Assembly (NCBI GenBank): GCA_025454375.1
Contig: JALOOO010000030.1
Location: forward strand, 1-44,722
Source of the DNA: Leptolyngbya sp. Prado105
GTDB taxonomy: Bacteria > Cyanobacteriota > Cyanobacteriia > Leptolyngbyales > Leptolyngbyaceae
Length of the DNA stretch: 44,722 nucleotides
Direction of reading: 5' to 3'
Below, in pieces: positions 1-7,213 of this stretch (position 1 is the first letter of the stretch; every line of letters starts with the position of its first letter). The translations under genes were made by a program, and so were the position numbers. The notes under the pieces are model-generated. The model saw nothing but the letters and a program-made list of their open reading frames with translations. It did no database searches and had not been told where the DNA came from.

Positions 1-98
1 ATTTGGAACTTTGTGCATGACTATAATGCGACGCTGAGACGAAAGATGGCGAAGGCTAGCTGTACTATTTCCTCCAGCCTTTCCTAAATAGCACTACC
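1..98 (+). mobile_element. IS1-like insertion sequence, right end with transposase C-terminus (partial)
   Basis: Reading frame 1 is open from the window edge to a TAA at 85-87. It gives a short tail with IWNFVHDYNATL, which resembles the end of cyanobacterial IS1-family transposases. On the opposite strand, inward from position 98, the DNA starts GGTAGTGCTATTTAGG; the GGT..TGCT start is IS1-like. Past 98 the sequence is that of the TIR/WD40 gene, so I place the element boundary near 98. The catalytic part of the transposase lies outside the window. The family assignment rests on a short segment and could be wrong; that this is foreign sequence abutting a truncated gene is firmer. Confidence 0.5.
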
Positions 99-1223
99 GG
101 TTTTAGCTACTGTTATGATTTGCTTGCCATCAGGACTAAACTTGGGATATGCACCTCGGAATTCTGCCAGTTTGTTTCCTAATAAGTCATACAACCGACT
201 TGTAGTATCATCTGCTGTTATAATGTGCCTACCATCAGTGCTGAATTTAGGGTGGATACCCTGGAATTCAGCCTGCTGCATTCCAGTATTAACTGCTATT
301 CTAAGCACAAGTAGAGGAATTCTTGCAGGATAAGCATTGATGCTCTTTGGATACTTTCTCTTGTGTAGTAGCGCTTTAACCTCACGTCCCGATTTCAAAG
401 CTGCAATCAGCGGATCACTATTGCGGTAGTAATGAGTAGGAAGCCTCAGCATTGCTAATCCATTATGCTCCAGTTCAATTCCTTTCTGCACATTGATCGA
501 TTCCGACACTGCAATTCCAGTTACCGTCACCGCCACCGCCACCGCTGCCCCAACCCCCAGCAAGCTCAACAAACTCACCCGCTTTGCCTTAGTAACCGCT
601 AGCTCCAAAATCCGCTTCGCTTCAACAGTTGCATCTTCCGTCGATCGACTCGCCCGAATATAGTTCTGCTGCAATTCAGTCGGTTGTGGCTCCTTTGTCT
701 CGCCTTGAGTCAGCCATGCTTCTGCCGATAGCAAATCATCACCTTTCAGCACAAAGCTCTCATTGCGCTTTTGTGTTTGCCATTCGATCGCTCTTTCCAA
801 AATCCGAGTATGCGATCGCACATACTCCAAATCAGTCTCGATCACATTCAGCAATGCTTTCAATCCCGGCTCAAACTCATCATTCTCTCGGAAAAACAGC
901 CAATTGTACTGAGAGAGTCTTGGATGCAGCTTTGCCATCTCAAAATCTTCGCGATACACGATCGGCACAAGTCGCTTATTACACTCAACCGCATGATCGA
1001 TTTCATCCCGGCAAACCTTCGACCTCACCGAATCGTCGCTCATCACAAACACAAATGTATTTGCCCCTTCAATCCCACGCTGAATCTCACGCCACCATTC
1101 TGCGCTAAGCGGAATATCGTCCCAATCCACCCAAGCATCACGATCCTGTGCTTCGAGTGCCTGGTGTAACTTCTCAACAAACGGCTTATCCTTCCGGGAA
1201 TAAGAGATAAAAACGTCGCGCAT
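84..1223 (-). CDS. TIR-domain membrane protein with WD40 tail cut off by an insertion
   Basis: The N-terminus (residues 1-115) is a TIR domain: it opens with DVFISYSRKD and carries CRDEI with the presumed catalytic Glu at about residue 74, as in NAD-cleaving or signalling TIRs. A helical linker (135-205) is followed by one membrane segment at about 217-239, then by two WD40-like half repeats (HPKFSTDGRHIITAD and YPKFSPDGKQIITVA). Related cyanobacterial TIR/WD40 proteins carry many more WD repeats, so 379 residues is short. The last codons (GSAI and stop) appear to be insertion-sequence DNA. The TIR and membrane parts are intact and may still be made; the sensor part is missing. No partner that would identify a known TIR defence system is adjacent. 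Function is inferred from domains only. Confidence 0.8.
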   Translation of the reverse strand: MRDVFISYSRKDKPFVEKLHQALEAQDRDAWVDWDDIPLSAEWWREIQRGIEGANTFVFVMSDDSVRSKVCRDEIDHAVECNKRLVPIVYREDFEMAKLHPRLSQYNWLFFRENDEFEPGLKALLNVIETDLEYVRSHTRILERAIEWQTQKRNESFVLKGDDLLSAEAWLTQGETKEPQPTELQQNYIRASRSTEDATVEAKRILELAVTKAKRVSLLSLLGVGAAVAVAVTVTGIAVSESINVQKGIELEHNGLAMLRLPTHYYRNSDPLIAALKSGREVKALLHKRKYPKSINAYPARIPLLVLRIAVNTGMQQAEFQGIHPKFSTDGRHIITADDTTSRLYDLLGNKLAEFRGAYPKFSPDGKQIITVAKTGSAI

Positions 1224-1357
1224 TTTGCTCTCAGTAATAACTTCTTCAGCTTTTTAGACTATAAAGCCTCCGTATCCGAAGATGTTGAGTGTGCTAAATA
1301 TTTTTACGATCGAATCAAGTTAAATTCGATTACAATTTCCGAAAAAGTAGAAAGTAA

Positions 1358-1675
1358 ATAGCTTTAGCTAAAAATGCAACTGAAACGATCGAACAACGAC
1401 TTCGCCATGATCCAGAATTCGCGATCGCACTTCTAGACGAAGCGATTTCGCTGTTTCTCAATGGTGAGCCAGCAACCGCACGTCTTATTCTGCGTGATTT
1501 AGTCAATGGCACGATTGGCTTTGAAAAACTTGCAGCAATGACATCCAAACCTAGTAAAAGTTTGCATCGAATGCCATCAGCAAAAGGAAATCCTACCATG
1601 AATCATTTGACGATGATTTTGGCTGCCTTGAAACAAGAATTACAAGTCGAAATTACAGTGCAAACGGCTGATTGA
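1358..1675 (+). pseudogene. HigA-type addiction-module antitoxin remnant, start codon apparently lost
   Basis: This frame encodes about 105 residues resembling HTH antitoxins of the RelE/HigB-linked COG3636 type: ERL-like start, HDPEFAIALLDEAIS, LNGEPATARLILRDLV, then a helix-turn-helix with SKPSKSLHRM. Family members usually begin MALT or similar; here the matching position is ATA at 1358-1360, just after an in-frame TAA, and no ATG, GTG or TTG precedes the conserved body. The first in-frame ATG (1538) would give only 45 residues. No toxin gene lies upstream or downstream. The likeliest reading is a decaying orphan antitoxin, although rare ATA initiation is not excluded. Confidence 0.65.
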
Positions 1676-1780
1676 CTGACAAAACTCCTGAAAGCTTCCT
1701 CACTTCGTTGTCATTCCGCCCGCCGTTCACGTGCGGGCGGGATACGCAATCCCGAAGAGATGTGTCAGTCAATCAGGAGT
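1670..1780. repeat. Structured palindromic element (MITE or PATE-like)
   Basis: Two inverted repeat pairs interleave. GATTGACTGACA (1670-1681) matches TGTCAGTCAATC (1763-1774), and ACTCCTGA (1684-1691) matches TCAGGAGT (1773-1780). Because the order is A, B, A', B', the pairs are nested only as a pseudoknot or as alternatives. Between them CCGCCCGC (1716-1723) pairs with GCGGGCGG (1733-1740), and CGGGA (1738-1742) could pair instead with TCCCG (1750-1754). The antitoxin stop codon lies in the left arm. Such GC-rich subterminal hairpins are typical of IS200/IS605-derived elements; that origin is inference. Confidence 0.5.
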
Positions 1781-1831
1781 AAAGCGTTATTCTCCCAAAC
1801 TCGTTTTGCTGCCTTTTAGATAGGCATAAAG

Positions 1832-1954
1832 CTAAACATGGATCGTCAGCCACTCAAACTGCTGGTTCAATTTGACCATTACAGGAGGTAGGTTTTCATC
1901 CATCCGCATCGATCGTAAAGTATCCCAATACTTATTCAGCTTAATGTTTGTCAT
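1832..1954 (-). CDS. Small hypothetical ORF (40 residues) overlapping the MscS remnant
   Basis: An ATG at 1954-1952 opens a 40-codon frame ending at TAG 1834-1832. It overlaps the last codons of the MscS remnant in another frame. The product has KYWDTLRSMRMDENLPP and a tryptophan-containing end, with no signal peptide or membrane segment. I do not recognise it. It could be a small real protein, the tail of a decayed gene, or chance. Confidence 0.2.
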   Translation of the reverse strand: MTNIKLNKYWDTLRSMRMDENLPPVMVKLNQQFEWLTIHV

Positions 1955-2242
1955 GATGATTTGGAGATGAATGACCATTTTTCTGAACATTGCGCTCTGC
2001 TAATGTTTGGAGTGCCGCACTAATGCTACGAGCGCGAGGAGCTTGTTTTTGTCCAGCCATCCTTCACGCTGTCGAGTGCGATCGCCATCGGTTGCCTCAG
2101 TTTGATCATGGAAGAGAATTTGCTGTATGGGAAAAGGCACATCGATGCCGTTTGCGGTGAGTTTCTGCTTGATTGCTGTAAGGACTCGATCGCGCGATCT
2201 CAGATCATCAAGCAGAACTGACCTCTGGAAACCGAGAAGCAA
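1941..2242 (-). pseudogene. Mechanosensitive channel (MscS family) C-terminal fragment, frameshifted
   Basis: From 2242 downward one frame encodes SRDRVLTAIKQKLTANGID, PFPIQQILFHDQTE and GDRTRQREGW, which match the cytoplasmic C-terminal end of cyanobacterial MscS channels. The expected continuation (MAGQKQAPRARSISAALQTL, ending before TAA at 1943-1941) is present in a different frame, so there is an indel near the GGATGGCTGG stretch around 2063. The transmembrane helices and pore are absent. This is a dead fragment. Nothing upstream resembles the rest of the gene. Confidence 0.75.
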
Positions 2243-2268
2243 TGGAGGGTTGCTTGAGATAAATGCTC

Positions 2269-3390
2269 CTACTTCAATTTAAACGAAGCAGGTCCTTTGC
2301 GCTCAACAATACCTTGATTTGGAAATAAGCTAGCCAATGGGATATTCAATTGCGTGAAATGAGACCATGTACCGCGCATTGTATCGGAAGAATCAAGAGT
2401 AAACTTGTATTCCGTCCCCAAACCAAATTTGTCATTGCCCTGTACAACTGAAACCGTTTTGAAGTTGATCTCGTCGCCTCTGAATGTCCCTTCAAATCGT
2501 TTGACTGAGGAGGAGAATTTGATTTCTCCTGCCAATTTTCCACTGCTTTCTTCAAATGAGGTAAAGCGGACCTGCATGTCTGCCCTAACTTCGTCACCAA
2601 GATTGTAACCACCACTGGGTTCTACCCATGTCCCGGACAACCACGATCCACTTCTGAGAGCAGATAAGAGCGTTGCTTTTTCTTCTTCCAATTGCTTTTG
2701 AATTGTTGAAACAAATTCTGCTTCCTCTCTTGAATTTCGCAGAACAGTTTTACCGCTAAATGAATTGCGTGGCTGTCCATAATTGAACGTTGGATTGACA
2801 TCAATTCTAAAACTGCTTTGCCATTTCTCTGCGACCAAGCTAGAAGTTGATAGACCATACAGTTCAACTTCTTTCCCTCTGCGTTCACTTGCGTTCAAGA
2901 ATACAACATTATTTTGCTTCTTGGCTGGCAGGCTATCGATCTGACTCGTTTCAAAGAATGTATCTTCCTTGAGTTTAGCTTTTGCATGAAAACGTTGAGA
3001 AATCCGTGGTTCAACATTCGTCCCAGTATTTTGTTTGCCCTTGATGTCGATCGAGGTAATTTCCCAATAGCTTGGAAGTTGATTTTGCAGTTGCTTCTTG
3101 AGGTCTGATCGGCTCGGACCGCCTAGGTCTTCAATGAAGCTAACTACTCCATCTACAGTATAGGCGACTGTTCTGAGTCCGACATACCCTCCCACAGTTG
3201 GCACTGCTATCATTGCTATAACGATCGCCCAGTTCTTTGCAGCGATATTGGTTTTTACCCTATGCACATAATCGCTGCTAATGTGCATAAGTTTATCCTT
3301 GATCTCTTTAGAGTGCGAGAGAAAAACAAGAGACTTGTCCTGTAGGTTGTAAGATTTCATTGGGGTAAGTAAGTAAGTAACAACATGCAA
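2269..3390 (-). CDS. Hypothetical single-span membrane protein
   Basis: The product is about 373 residues; an alternative ATG at 3360 removes ten residues. A short cytoplasmic start is followed by one hydrophobic segment at about 54-85 (AIVIAMIAVPTVGGYVG and on), then a soluble part. The last 120 residues are rich in beta-type strands (GTWVEPSGGYNL, VRFTSFEESSGKLAGEIKF, GTWSHFTQLNIPLASLF) and look like a lipocalin- or calycin-style sheet, which is a guess. I do not recognise the family. It is the last gene in the same direction as the kinase, beta-lactamase-like and DUF2939 genes, but a 111-bp gap separates it, so operon membership is uncertain. Confidence 0.65.
   Translation of the reverse strand: MHVVTYLLTPMKSYNLQDKSLVFLSHSKEIKDKLMHISSDYVHRVKTNIAAKNWAIVIAMIAVPTVGGYVGLRTVAYTVDGVVSFIEDLGGPSRSDLKKQLQNQLPSYWEITSIDIKGKQNTGTNVEPRISQRFHAKAKLKEDTFFETSQIDSLPAKKQNNVVFLNASERRGKEVELYGLSTSSLVAEKWQSSFRIDVNPTFNYGQPRNSFSGKTVLRNSREEAEFVSTIQKQLEEEKATLLSALRSGSWLSGTWVEPSGGYNLGDEVRADMQVRFTSFEESSGKLAGEIKFSSSVKRFEGTFRGDEINFKTVSVVQGNDKFGLGTEYKFTLDSSDTMRGTWSHFTQLNIPLASLFPNQGIVERKGPASFKLK
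3366..3380. repeat. TAAG tetranucleotide repeat at a gene start
   Basis: TAAG is repeated three times plus a partial copy, between the two possible start codons of the hypothetical membrane protein (3390 and 3360). A change in copy number would shift the frame from the first start codon to the body. Confidence 0.5.
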
Positions 3391-3501
3391 CTGGAATACA
3401 CTTCACTCATGGCTATGTGATCGCTCTAGAGCTTTCCATAACAAACAATTCTTCAGGTTTTGAAACAGCGAGACTAGATTATTGGATAGCCATCATTGCG
3501 A

Positions 3502-4065
3502 TTACATCCGAACTCCGGTGAGTTTCCAGCCAAACCCAGATCGCGAAAATAGCAGACTTGCTGAAGAAGCACCCAATTGAGAAGACAGCTTTAAATCTTT
3601 TCCTTTAATTTCCACCACAAAGGAGTTTAGTGACTCATAGCCCATCGTCACTTTCGGATCATCACTGTCTGTGCTAGATCCCTGTAGCGAAGAACGATCG
3701 ATCAGGATCTTCAGTCCTTCGGGTGTCACCATTTGATCGACTAGCGGATCAATCAGTGAGCCTGCCATCATTGAGCCTAGACTTGCCATTGGATCGTTCT
3801 GCGCTTGACGAGTCATTACTGCTCTCATTTCAGATTTCAAGCTTGCTCGCACAGCGGAAAAGTCTACATTTTTCGCGATCGCGTCACTGTCTCCTCGCTC
3901 GATCGCACCCTTCATCGAATTTAACGTCATATATGGCGAGGCATATAGTGCAATTCCAATGAGGATCGCTGTCCCAATTCCAGCAATCATCGGAAATTTA
4001 GAATGTTTGAGAGCCGACATGGAGGATGATTTAAGGTTGTTGAAAGTCATAGCTTCGTGGTTCAT
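3502..4065 (-). CDS. DUF2939 family protein
   Basis: The 187-residue protein has one N-terminal membrane anchor (about 26-44) followed by the DUF2939 pattern: YASPYMTLNSMKGAIERGD, then VDFSAVRASLKSEM. The C-terminal part is a small beta domain ending GFGWKLTGVRM. The family is conserved in bacteria and of unknown function, probably periplasmic. The ATG at 4065 overlaps the TGA of the upstream beta-lactamase-like gene by four bases (ATGA), which suggests translational coupling and supports this start. Later starts (residues 6 and 15) are possible. Confidence 0.8.
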   Translation of the reverse strand: MNHEAMTFNNLKSSSMSALKHSKFPMIAGIGTAILIGIALYASPYMTLNSMKGAIERGDSDAIAKNVDFSAVRASLKSEMRAVMTRQAQNDPMASLGSMMAGSLIDPLVDQMVTPEGLKILIDRSSLQGSSTDSDDPKVTMGYESLNSFVVEIKGKDLKLSSQLGASSASLLFSRSGFGWKLTGVRM

Positions 4066-5258
4066 GAAATTGATTGACAGGAAACAGGCTGGTTTTTAAG
4101 CTGATCAAAAATCTGGCGCGACACTTGTGGAAAGATTTCCCAGTCGTCAGCATAGGCTTTATCGTCACCAAATACAGTAAGAATGTAGTGTACTGTTCCA
4201 TCTGCACTACGAATGATCGCCGTATCCTGACGAGAATTACTTGTCCAACCGACTTTCGAGGCGAAGTAAGTATCAAGAGGCAGAAACTCACCAAGAAAAC
4301 CATCAATTGAGTTATATTGCTCTTGTTTCCAAATTTCTGGACGGAGATCGCGTTTCATCATACTTTCCATAAGATCACTGTCTTGCGGCGATATAGCTTG
4401 ATCTGTATGAATTTCATACATTAGGCGCGTCGTTTCATATGTTGTCAATGAATTGCGGATGGATTTTTTTGAGCCTCCTCTCATTTGTAAGTCTCGCCCA
4501 GTTGCTTGCTGAAGCTTTAGGTACGGAATTGGGAAATTTTTCTGGCTAATATTCACCGCCTGATATCCTGCTGATTCAAAGAAACGATTCAGCGAATAAC
4601 GCTGATCCAGCCAACTTTTGAACTCTGCTAGAGGAAGATTTGCACCAGATTCAGTGTTTGTCAGTCTATCTACAACAAGACTAGCTGTTTCGTTATCAGA
4701 TTTTTGAATCATTTTATAGATCTGTCGCTCTGTGACTGCGTTTTCAGGAATTACCTTCTGGTGCATCTGCCCCAGTAATGCAACCATCCAAAAGAGTTTA
4801 CTTACACTTGCAGGAAATCGAGGTTGGTGATCCTGAAACCCAGCATAAGCAGCGCATCTAGAATCTTGAAGATTAATGACACTAATTGACAGTTTATCGA
4901 TGGGTAAACCTTTGACTTCGATGGTTTTAACAACATCATTAACCACTGCTTGTAAACTTGCACTTGTAAGTAGTACGGGCGCATTTTTGACATTATACGC
5001 CAGTTGTGGAGGTGACCTTAAAGGTTCAATAGAAGATGGCAAAGAACTGGATTGTGTAAGAGGTTTAGGCACAAGAGGGTTGCTTGATTTTACATTGGTA
5101 CTGTTTGTTGCATTGTGAATTGTGCCTTGTTTAACTTGACTACGACTTGTATCAGAGAAGTACACAAGAGGAACAGCAATCGAAGGAATCATGAACATCA
5201 CAGCACATTGAACAAGCTTCAGTTGCCAAAGCCCGTGCTTAGGTATTTGGTTGGTCAT
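4062..5258 (-). CDS. Class A beta-lactamase-like serine hydrolase
   Basis: A membrane anchor near the N-terminus is followed by a low-complexity linker and a penicillin-recognising serine hydrolase fold. The SxxK motif is seen as SVSK in FPASVSKLFWM, and the SDN motif in KSDNETAS. The third motif reads KVG in ASKVGWTSN rather than the usual KTG. In cyanobacteria such proteins are widespread and mostly not resistance enzymes; a role in cell-wall turnover is plausible. I chose the ATG at 5258; an upstream ATG at 5303 would add 15 residues but has no visible ribosome binding site. It sits between the kinase gene and the DUF2939 gene, overlapping the latter. Confidence 0.8.
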   Translation of the reverse strand: MTNQIPKHGLWQLKLVQCAVMFMIPSIAVPLVYFSDTSRSQVKQGTIHNATNSTNVKSSNPLVPKPLTQSSSLPSSIEPLRSPPQLAYNVKNAPVLLTSASLQAVVNDVVKTIEVKGLPIDKLSISVINLQDSRCAAYAGFQDHQPRFPASVSKLFWMVALLGQMHQKVIPENAVTERQIYKMIQKSDNETASLVVDRLTNTESGANLPLAEFKSWLDQRYSLNRFFESAGYQAVNISQKNFPIPYLKLQQATGRDLQMRGGSKKSIRNSLTTYETTRLMYEIHTDQAISPQDSDLMESMMKRDLRPEIWKQEQYNSIDGFLGEFLPLDTYFASKVGWTSNSRQDTAIIRSADGTVHYILTVFGDDKAYADDWEIFPQVSRQIFDQLKNQPVSCQSIS

Positions 5259-5333
5259 TACAAAAAACTTTTCTTGGAGAACGCTTACATAGGAAAACAA
5301 CAAGTGAAAAAATATGTGCCAAACACAATTGAC

Positions 5334-7019
5334 TCACTTGTAATCAGAGATCTTCCAAGTACCGTTCACATTTTCAAAAATGAACCGAGTACTTCTTGTT
5401 TTGAAATCAGTTTGCGATGCGTCCACTCTGCCATCCACATAGAAGAAGCGTTCCTCTGTAACCTGAGCTTGAACTGAAGCCATATTGCCACTGACACTAA
5501 AATCTCTGACCGAATCAACACGCTGCACACCAAATCGGTAGTAAGAATTGTTATTTCTTAGCCAATCAATAGAGCCACCTGGTTTCGTGATATCCCAGTA
5601 CAAACTTCCTGTAGTAATAGCTGCTGCTGCTGAAGCATTAAATGGAGGTGCGAAGATTTGCCGTTTTGCACTCAACCAATTCTCGAGTAAAATCCTGGCA
5701 TCTGAAGTTGCAAACGATGAAGTCGTTGGAACTGATGGAGCAGGGATGGACTGCACAGTAGGAGGAGTTGCCGCAAGAGAGTTAACAGGAGTGGGCGAGG
5801 TTGTTGATGCGGGAGAAGCGGTTGGAGCTTCTTGTATCGGTTTTGTAGATGCTGGGGAATTTACGGTGGGTGATGGAGCAGAAGATGCTGTGGGTGATGG
5901 AGCAGAAGATGCTGTGGGTGATGATTTAGTTTCAGCAGGTTGCGTTTCTCCATTGTTACGCATAAGCATTACTACAAAAATCCCGACCAATGTGACCAGC
6001 ATTCCAGTACCCAATGCAATAACCCAACCCTTCGTATTATCTTTTACAATGGGGTTTTGTGGCACGGGTTGCTGAAAAATCTGAGTATTCGCTCCTCTAG
6101 TTGGAGTTTGGGGAGATGAAATCACTGTAGAAGAGTGCAGATTGTTAGAGGCTAACATGACTCCACTGCTCACCAATGTGAGTACCGCTGTGAGCATCTC
6201 TCCGGCTGACGCAAATCGAGCTTGTGGATTCATGTGAATCGCTCGATTTAGGACTGCTACAAATCCAGAACTGACCATCGGAGCATGATGCTGCCAAATA
6301 ATCTCACCTGTGCGAGGATCAGTGTCAAGTTCTTGTGGTTGCTTGCCAGTCAGTAGATAAATTGCAACCATCCCCAAACTGTAGAAATCGCTGGCGTATA
6401 CAGGTCGTCCTGCAAGTTGTTCAGATGCCATGTAGCCTGGAGTGCCAACCACGATCGAGTGCGAACTATTCCCTTGAGAATTTACAGTCGTACTCATCGT
6501 CTCTTTGACTGCGCCAAAGTCAATTAAAACAGGTTTGCGATCGCACGCACGAATGATAATATTATCCGGTTTGAGATCCCGATGAACGATTTGGTGCTGG
6601 TGAAGATGCCCGATCGCAGGCAACAAACCACACAAAATCTCTCGGACAGTGCCTTCGCTTAATGTACCCTCTTGCTGAACCTTCTGAGTCAAGGTTAATC
6701 CATCGACCCATTCTTCTACTAGGTAGAAATGGTCACCTTCTGAGAAATTTGCATAGAGTCGAGGAATTTGATCATAGTTCTCGCCCAGCTTCTCCAAAAT
6801 CGCAGCTTCGCGTTGAAACCGTTCTTGTACCATTTGATAAACCTGTGCATTATCACTGACAGGTTTCAGTTGTTTTACAACACACTTACGAGCAGAAGGC
6901 ATCTGTGTATCTTCTACTAGAAAAGTCTTGCCAAAGCCACCATCGCCTAGTAATCCTAGAACCTGGTAACGATTATTTAGAAGAGTAGGAGGTAACATCG
7001 TTCTGTCGAGATTCAACAT
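5334..7019 (-). CDS. Eukaryotic-type Ser/Thr protein kinase with membrane anchor and IMS-like domain
   Basis: Residues 18-290 form a protein kinase: glycine loop GDGGFGKTF, Lys in CVVKQL, catalytic HRDLKPDNIII, DFG as LIDFGAVKE and an APE-region variant GTPGYMASEQ. The catalytic residues are all present, so it should be active. After a spacer comes one membrane helix (about 330-352), a Pro/Ser/Thr-rich stalk with tandem repeats, and a C-terminal domain (about 445-561) with LLENWLSAKRQIFAPPF and WKISDYK that resembles the IMS/DUF4101 domain of ARC6-like proteins. The kinase is cytoplasmic and the last domain extracytoplasmic. It heads a minus-strand cluster and is divergent from an FHA-domain transporter, a likely phosphothreonine reader. 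Confidence 0.9.
   Translation of the reverse strand: MLNLDRTMLPPTLLNNRYQVLGLLGDGGFGKTFLVEDTQMPSARKCVVKQLKPVSDNAQVYQMVQERFQREAAILEKLGENYDQIPRLYANFSEGDHFYLVEEWVDGLTLTQKVQQEGTLSEGTVREILCGLLPAIGHLHQHQIVHRDLKPDNIIIRACDRKPVLIDFGAVKETMSTTVNSQGNSSHSIVVGTPGYMASEQLAGRPVYASDFYSLGMVAIYLLTGKQPQELDTDPRTGEIIWQHHAPMVSSGFVAVLNRAIHMNPQARFASAGEMLTAVLTLVSSGVMLASNNLHSSTVISSPQTPTRGANTQIFQQPVPQNPIVKDNTKGWVIALGTGMLVTLVGIFVVMLMRNNGETQPAETKSSPTASSAPSPTASSAPSPTVNSPASTKPIQEAPTASPASTTSPTPVNSLAATPPTVQSIPAPSVPTTSSFATSDARILLENWLSAKRQIFAPPFNASAAAAITTGSLYWDITKPGGSIDWLRNNNSYYRFGVQRVDSVRDFSVSGNMASVQAQVTEERFFYVDGRVDASQTDFKTRSTRFIFENVNGTWKISDYK
5868..5915. repeat. 24-bp tandem repeat in the kinase stalk
   Basis: The unit GGGTGATGGAGCAGAAGATGCTGT without interruption occurs twice, at 5868-5891 and 5892-5915, followed by a partial third copy. 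It encodes the Ser/Pro/Thr/Ala repeats of the kinase's external stalk. Because 24 is a multiple of three, copy number changes only the stalk length. Confidence 0.75.
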
Positions 7020-7213
7020 CGCAGTGGTTCAGATAGAGGAATGTATTCATTGGGCTTCGTACTTTGAGAGGGCTTGTCCTCAACAGTATTCCCTTCAGAA
7101 AAAGCTGGATCGCGTTCATTTGTTGATTTCTACTCCGAGAAATTAACTAAATTTACAACGTAGAATTATTGAGTGAATTGGGGAATTTATAAAGTTAATC
7201 TGTTTCCCCCACG
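7020..7213. promoter_or_regulatory. Divergent promoter region, kinase / FHA-ABC exporter
   Basis: These 194 bases separate two divergent genes and must carry both promoters. They are AT-rich near 7140-7200. I see no convincing operator and no clear Shine-Dalgarno sequence before the GTG/ATG cluster at 7214-7225. Confidence 0.4.

Noticed and set aside
629-1169. Two plus-strand frames of 159 and 132 codons
   Set aside because: Both are shadows of the TIR-domain gene.
84-1223. Thoeris-type or other named TIR defence system
   Set aside because: No ThsA-like or other effector gene adjoins, and the architecture (TIR, membrane helix, WD40) is a common cyanobacterial one of unknown role.
1330-1599. 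89-codon minus-strand frame
   Set aside because: It is antisense to the HigA-like antitoxin body, which matches a known family, and its own product does not.
5548-6075. 175-codon plus-strand frame inside the kinase gene
   Set aside because: It is the antisense reading of the kinase stalk; its Gly/Ala/Asp repeats mirror the Ser/Pro/Thr repeats of the real protein.
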